A program made the translations under genes and the position numbers. Of a stretch of 64,000 nucleotides of DNA, positions 61,301 through 64,000 are shown piece after piece. The notes beneath the pieces were generated by a model, which was not told the DNA's origin, ran no database searches, and saw only the letters and a list, made by a program, of their open reading frames with translations. Source of the stretch: Armillaria gallica (Eukaryota > Basidiomycota > Agaricomycetes > Agaricales > Physalacriaceae); NCBI GenBank assembly GCA_037576215.1, contig JBANDB010000006.1, positions 4,960,001 to 5,024,000 of the forward strand, read 5' to 3'. Every line of letters starts with the position of its first letter. The stretch's first letter is position 1.

Positions 61301-64000
61301 TTTTCAATGAATGCACCATCCATTCCATCCTCGCCATAGACGAACTGAACTAGATCTCCAAGGGAGTTCCGAACAGTTCCATCGTAGCAGACCTGGACGT
61401 CTTCGAGAGCCTTGACCAACCGTCGCTGGATGTAACCAGTCTCAGCGGTCTTGACGGCCGTATCGATCAAACCCTCTCGGCCAGCCATAGCGTGGAAGAA
61501 GAACTCTTGGGGCGTCAGGCCGCGTAAATATGAGTTCTCCACGAAACCCCGTGCCTCAGGACTGAAATCATCCTTGGTGAAATGAGGCAACGTGCGATGA
61601 CGGAATCCGAAGGGGATACGACGACCTTCCACACTCTGTTGCCCCACACAAACAGACATCTGCGAGATGTTGATGAAGGAACCCTTTGATCCGGCAACCA
61701 CCATCTGTTTGACATTGTTGTCCTCCTTCAAGTTCTTCTGTGCGTATTGACCAGAAGTATCACGAGCAAGATTTAGTTCCCGCTCGACCATGCTCTCGAA
61801 CGACTCTCGGATAGTCATACCCGGAGAGGGCTTCAGACGATCGTGCGTGGCATCCTCGATGATCTCGGTCACACGAGCTTTGCGGTCGGCAATAGTCTGT
61901 GTGATGTATGACATTGTCTTCATGTCAGCAATAGTATCACCGATACCGATGCTGAAACCGTTGTGGAAGAGCCAGAAGTTGACGACCATCTGCAGCCCCG
62001 AGAACAGCTGACGAGTCGCCTCAGGACCCTTTTCGCGGAAAACGACGTGGACAAGGCCACCCTGGGAGGCGCCGACAGTCTTCTTCTCGACAACGCCAAA
62101 GATGATCTCTCCATTCTCAATCAGCATACCGTCGTCAAACACGGGATTAGAAGACTTTGGATCCGGTGATCTATGGATATTGATACCGCGAGGAATGGTC
62201 ATGCTGAGAATCTGTTTTCCGGTCCAAAGTGGTTTAGGTTTGATGATAGCTGGTGTGGGTACTGTCCCATCCCACTCGGGAACCCAAAGGAGGATATTCT
62301 GGACCTGGGTCCAATCCAAGAAAGTATCACGAAGAGTGAACTTCCGGATGCCGCAAAGGGTGTCCTGGACAATACCCATGACAGGCTTATTAGCTTGAGG
62401 TGAGATGATCTAAATAATGATGTGAGCGAGACAATGAAACATTGGCCCTTGTTGTAACACACCTGCCGGATAACGGACGCAATCTGGCTCAGTTCCGCTC
62501 GCGTCTCCTCGCTTTGAGGAATGCTATAATTAAACGCCTTAGTACATATACGCCTAAGCACAGCAACGGTACTTACTGCATGTTCATTTCATCACCGTCG
62601 AAATCTGCATTGTAGGGAGGGGTGCTGTATTACTCGAGAATTAGATCATTCATTGGCGGTCTGCGCCGCAACTTACACAGAGAGGTTAAGACGAAAAGCT
62701 AGAAAGGAACATCAATAAGTTGTAATGGAGACGAGAGAAAGGTACTCACTGGAATAGGGCATTAATCTCACCCTATGACTCATCATACTCATTTTGTGAA
62801 GACTAGGCTGACGGTTGAACAGCACATAACTATCATGACGTAGTTAGAGAGTGTTGAGGCTGTAACGAGACTGTAACTCACTCTCCATCCTTGAGGTGCC
62901 TTTCAACGACCCAGCCATATTGCAGGAAACCATCTGCTCGCTTGTTGTACCGCAGATCTATACGTTCACCGGTATCTCGGACCACATATCTCGCCCCAGG
63001 GTAATTCCGCGGTCCATTACGAACCAGTTCCTGCAGGTAAGCAATATTGTACGGAGTTACTACAAATCCATGAGCGACTGGTACGTGATAGGATCGTTTT
63101 GAGAAGATATACCTCGTTCAGGGAAAGTCAGGTTCATCGCGATTGTCTTCGGAACCCCAACTTCGTCAAGCTCGAGATTCGGATCACCAGTGATCACAGT
63201 ACGTGCGGAAAAGTCAACACGTTTGCCCATCAGATTACCACGAAGCCGTCCTTCCTTGCCCTTTAGCCGGGCACGGATAGCCTTAACTGGACGACCTGAC
63301 TTCTGCAAACTTTGTGGGACACCGGCGATGTCGTTGTCCATATAGGTTGCGACATGATACTATGCAGCATATGAGATTGTGAACACAACGCAGAAACCCC
63401 GATACTTACCTGAAGTAGCTGCTCGAACTCAGTTGTTACATGAGCAGGGGCACCCTCCTGCTCACATCGTCGCACATTCGCAGAAGCTTTGATGATTTCA
63501 CCGAGTTTGAAGGTTAAATCATCCTCGCTACGCATCGTGCCGCCATCGACACTGATACTTGGTCGCACGGGCGGCGGCGGGACTGGAAGAACGGTGAGAA
63601 TCATCCATTCTGGTCTAGCATATTCATCCGATAACCCGATAAGATGTAGATCTGAATCGGACATCTTCTTGAATGTCGTGTAGACGTCAGAAGGAGAGAA
63701 TACCCGCTTGTCGGGCTGAATAGATTTGATCTCCTGGAATGTGTCGTTAGCGTCATGCAGTTATCTGAATGAGTTGTACGTACATCATCATCATCCTTGG
63801 GCTTTTTATATTGCACAAAGAGTTTGAGTCCTTCCTTTCTGACCAACGGTTGAACGTGACCACATCCACCGTGACCCTTTTTAGGCTCTTCATTCTCCAT
63901 ATCAGCTCCTTCATCCTTCGGATCATCGGGTTCGCAAGTCATTTTTGTTTTACAATGCGCCCAGACTACCGCCATGCGTTTCTTGGGGTCCCGGATGTGT
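58376..64000 (-). CDS. RPB1: RPB1, largest subunit of RNA polymerase II (partial, 5' end beyond window)
   Basis: Catalytic subunit of RNA polymerase II. The frame enters at 64000 with [16 protein letters not shown] and the clamp zinc segment [10 protein letters not shown]. It continues with [20 protein letters not shown], the active-site loop [12 protein letters not shown] (split by an intron near 62575), the bridge helix region [20 protein letters not shown] and trigger loop [20 protein letters not shown], with the catalytic His and Leu present. The C-terminal domain starts near 59330 ([14 protein letters not shown]), with about 23 heptad-like units. The long exon ends at 58989. Six phase-1 introns then separate exons at 58924-58932, 58850-58852, 58720-58797, 58638-58667, 58556-58567 and 58376-58497. 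The protein ends [20 protein letters not shown] with TGA at 58376-58378. The stop of the long open frame near 58933 is inside an intron. Confidence 0.95.
58556..58932 (-). other. RPB1 CTD micro-exon chain (9, 3, 78, 30 and 12 bases)
   Basis: Reading 5' to 3' on the minus strand: exon ATTCGCCAA (58924-58932), exon CTT (58850-58852), a 78-base exon, a 30-base exon (58638-58667) and CCCCTGCATACT (58556-58567). Donors are GTAAGT, GTAAGT, GTGAGT, GTATGT, GTAAGT and GTAAGT; all acceptors end AG. Intron lengths are about 56, 71, 52, 52, 70 and 58. Every intron falls after the first base of a codon, so all internal exons are 1-1 symmetrical. Spliced together they give [28 protein letters not shown] (twice) and YSPTSPS heptads. 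Confidence 0.85.
58990..59170 (-). repeat. 42-base tandem repeats coding for paired heptads
   Basis: The end of the main RPB1 exon repeats a 14-residue unit, [14 protein letters not shown], about three times, the last one ending FSPASPR. Position 1 alternates Tyr and Phe and position 7 alternates Ser and Arg. The copies are close enough in DNA to suggest recent tandem duplication. Confidence 0.8.

Noticed and set aside
1..64000. CRISPR arrays, rRNA or bacterial operons
   Set aside because: The window is eukaryotic nuclear DNA with spliceosomal introns throughout; no regularly spaced repeats or rRNA segments were seen.

Overview
The window is nuclear DNA of a filamentous basidiomycete, most probably an Agaricomycete. 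Nearly every gene is cut by several short introns of about 50 to 70 bases with GT..AG ends. The gene set is typical of mushrooms: paired laccases, a DHHC acyltransferase, Ski3, an F-box protein, a HET-like protein, a Stealth-family xylosylphosphotransferase and the large subunit of RNA polymerase II. Gene models below were joined by eye at splice sites, so outer ends are firmer than individual exon borders.

Layout, left to right. 1-3824 (-): 5' half of a full-size ABC multidrug transporter, running off the left edge. 6053-8253 (-): DHA1-type MFS efflux transporter. 9294-10771: repeat block with nested inverted repeats. 10876-12393 (-): carboxymuconolactone-decarboxylase-like domain fused to an enol-lactone-hydrolase-like alpha/beta hydrolase. 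12764-15309 (-): YAT-type amino acid permease. 17102-18534 (-): single-pass membrane protein. 18692-19126 (-): Mediator subunit 9. 21213-23851 (+): XPT1-like Stealth protein. 24080-25563 (-): DHHC palmitoyltransferase. 26217-31283 (+): Ski3. 31485-32594 (-): disordered KEN-box protein.

The middle holds a large inverted duplication. A laccase at 36070-38296 (+) and a second at 49212-51451 (-) face each other tail to tail. Each has a related TATA promoter and, further upstream, a related decayed gene fragment (about 34290-34850 and 52520-53000). Between them lie an F-box gene, a 227-base TA-flanked MITE, a HET-like gene, a broken FAD oxidoreductase, an F-box/LRR fragment and a zinc-finger gene.

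To the right are the splicing-assembly factor SMN (53386-54178, -), a WrbA-type quinone reductase (55134-55954, +) and RPB1 (58376-64000, -), whose 5' end lies beyond the right edge.

The strongest observation is in RPB1. The second half of its C-terminal heptad domain is split by six phase-1 introns into tiny symmetrical exons of 9, 3, 78, 30 and 12 bases. Each can be included or skipped without a frameshift, and together they spell intact YSPTSPx heptads. Other points are the fused aromatic-catabolism-type protein, a GC-AG intron supported by the laccase paralogue, and the TA-flanked MITE ending 24 bases from the HET gene stop codon. The laccases, quinone reductase and fusion protein share an aromatic and quinone theme, but they are scattered among housekeeping genes and are not a cluster.
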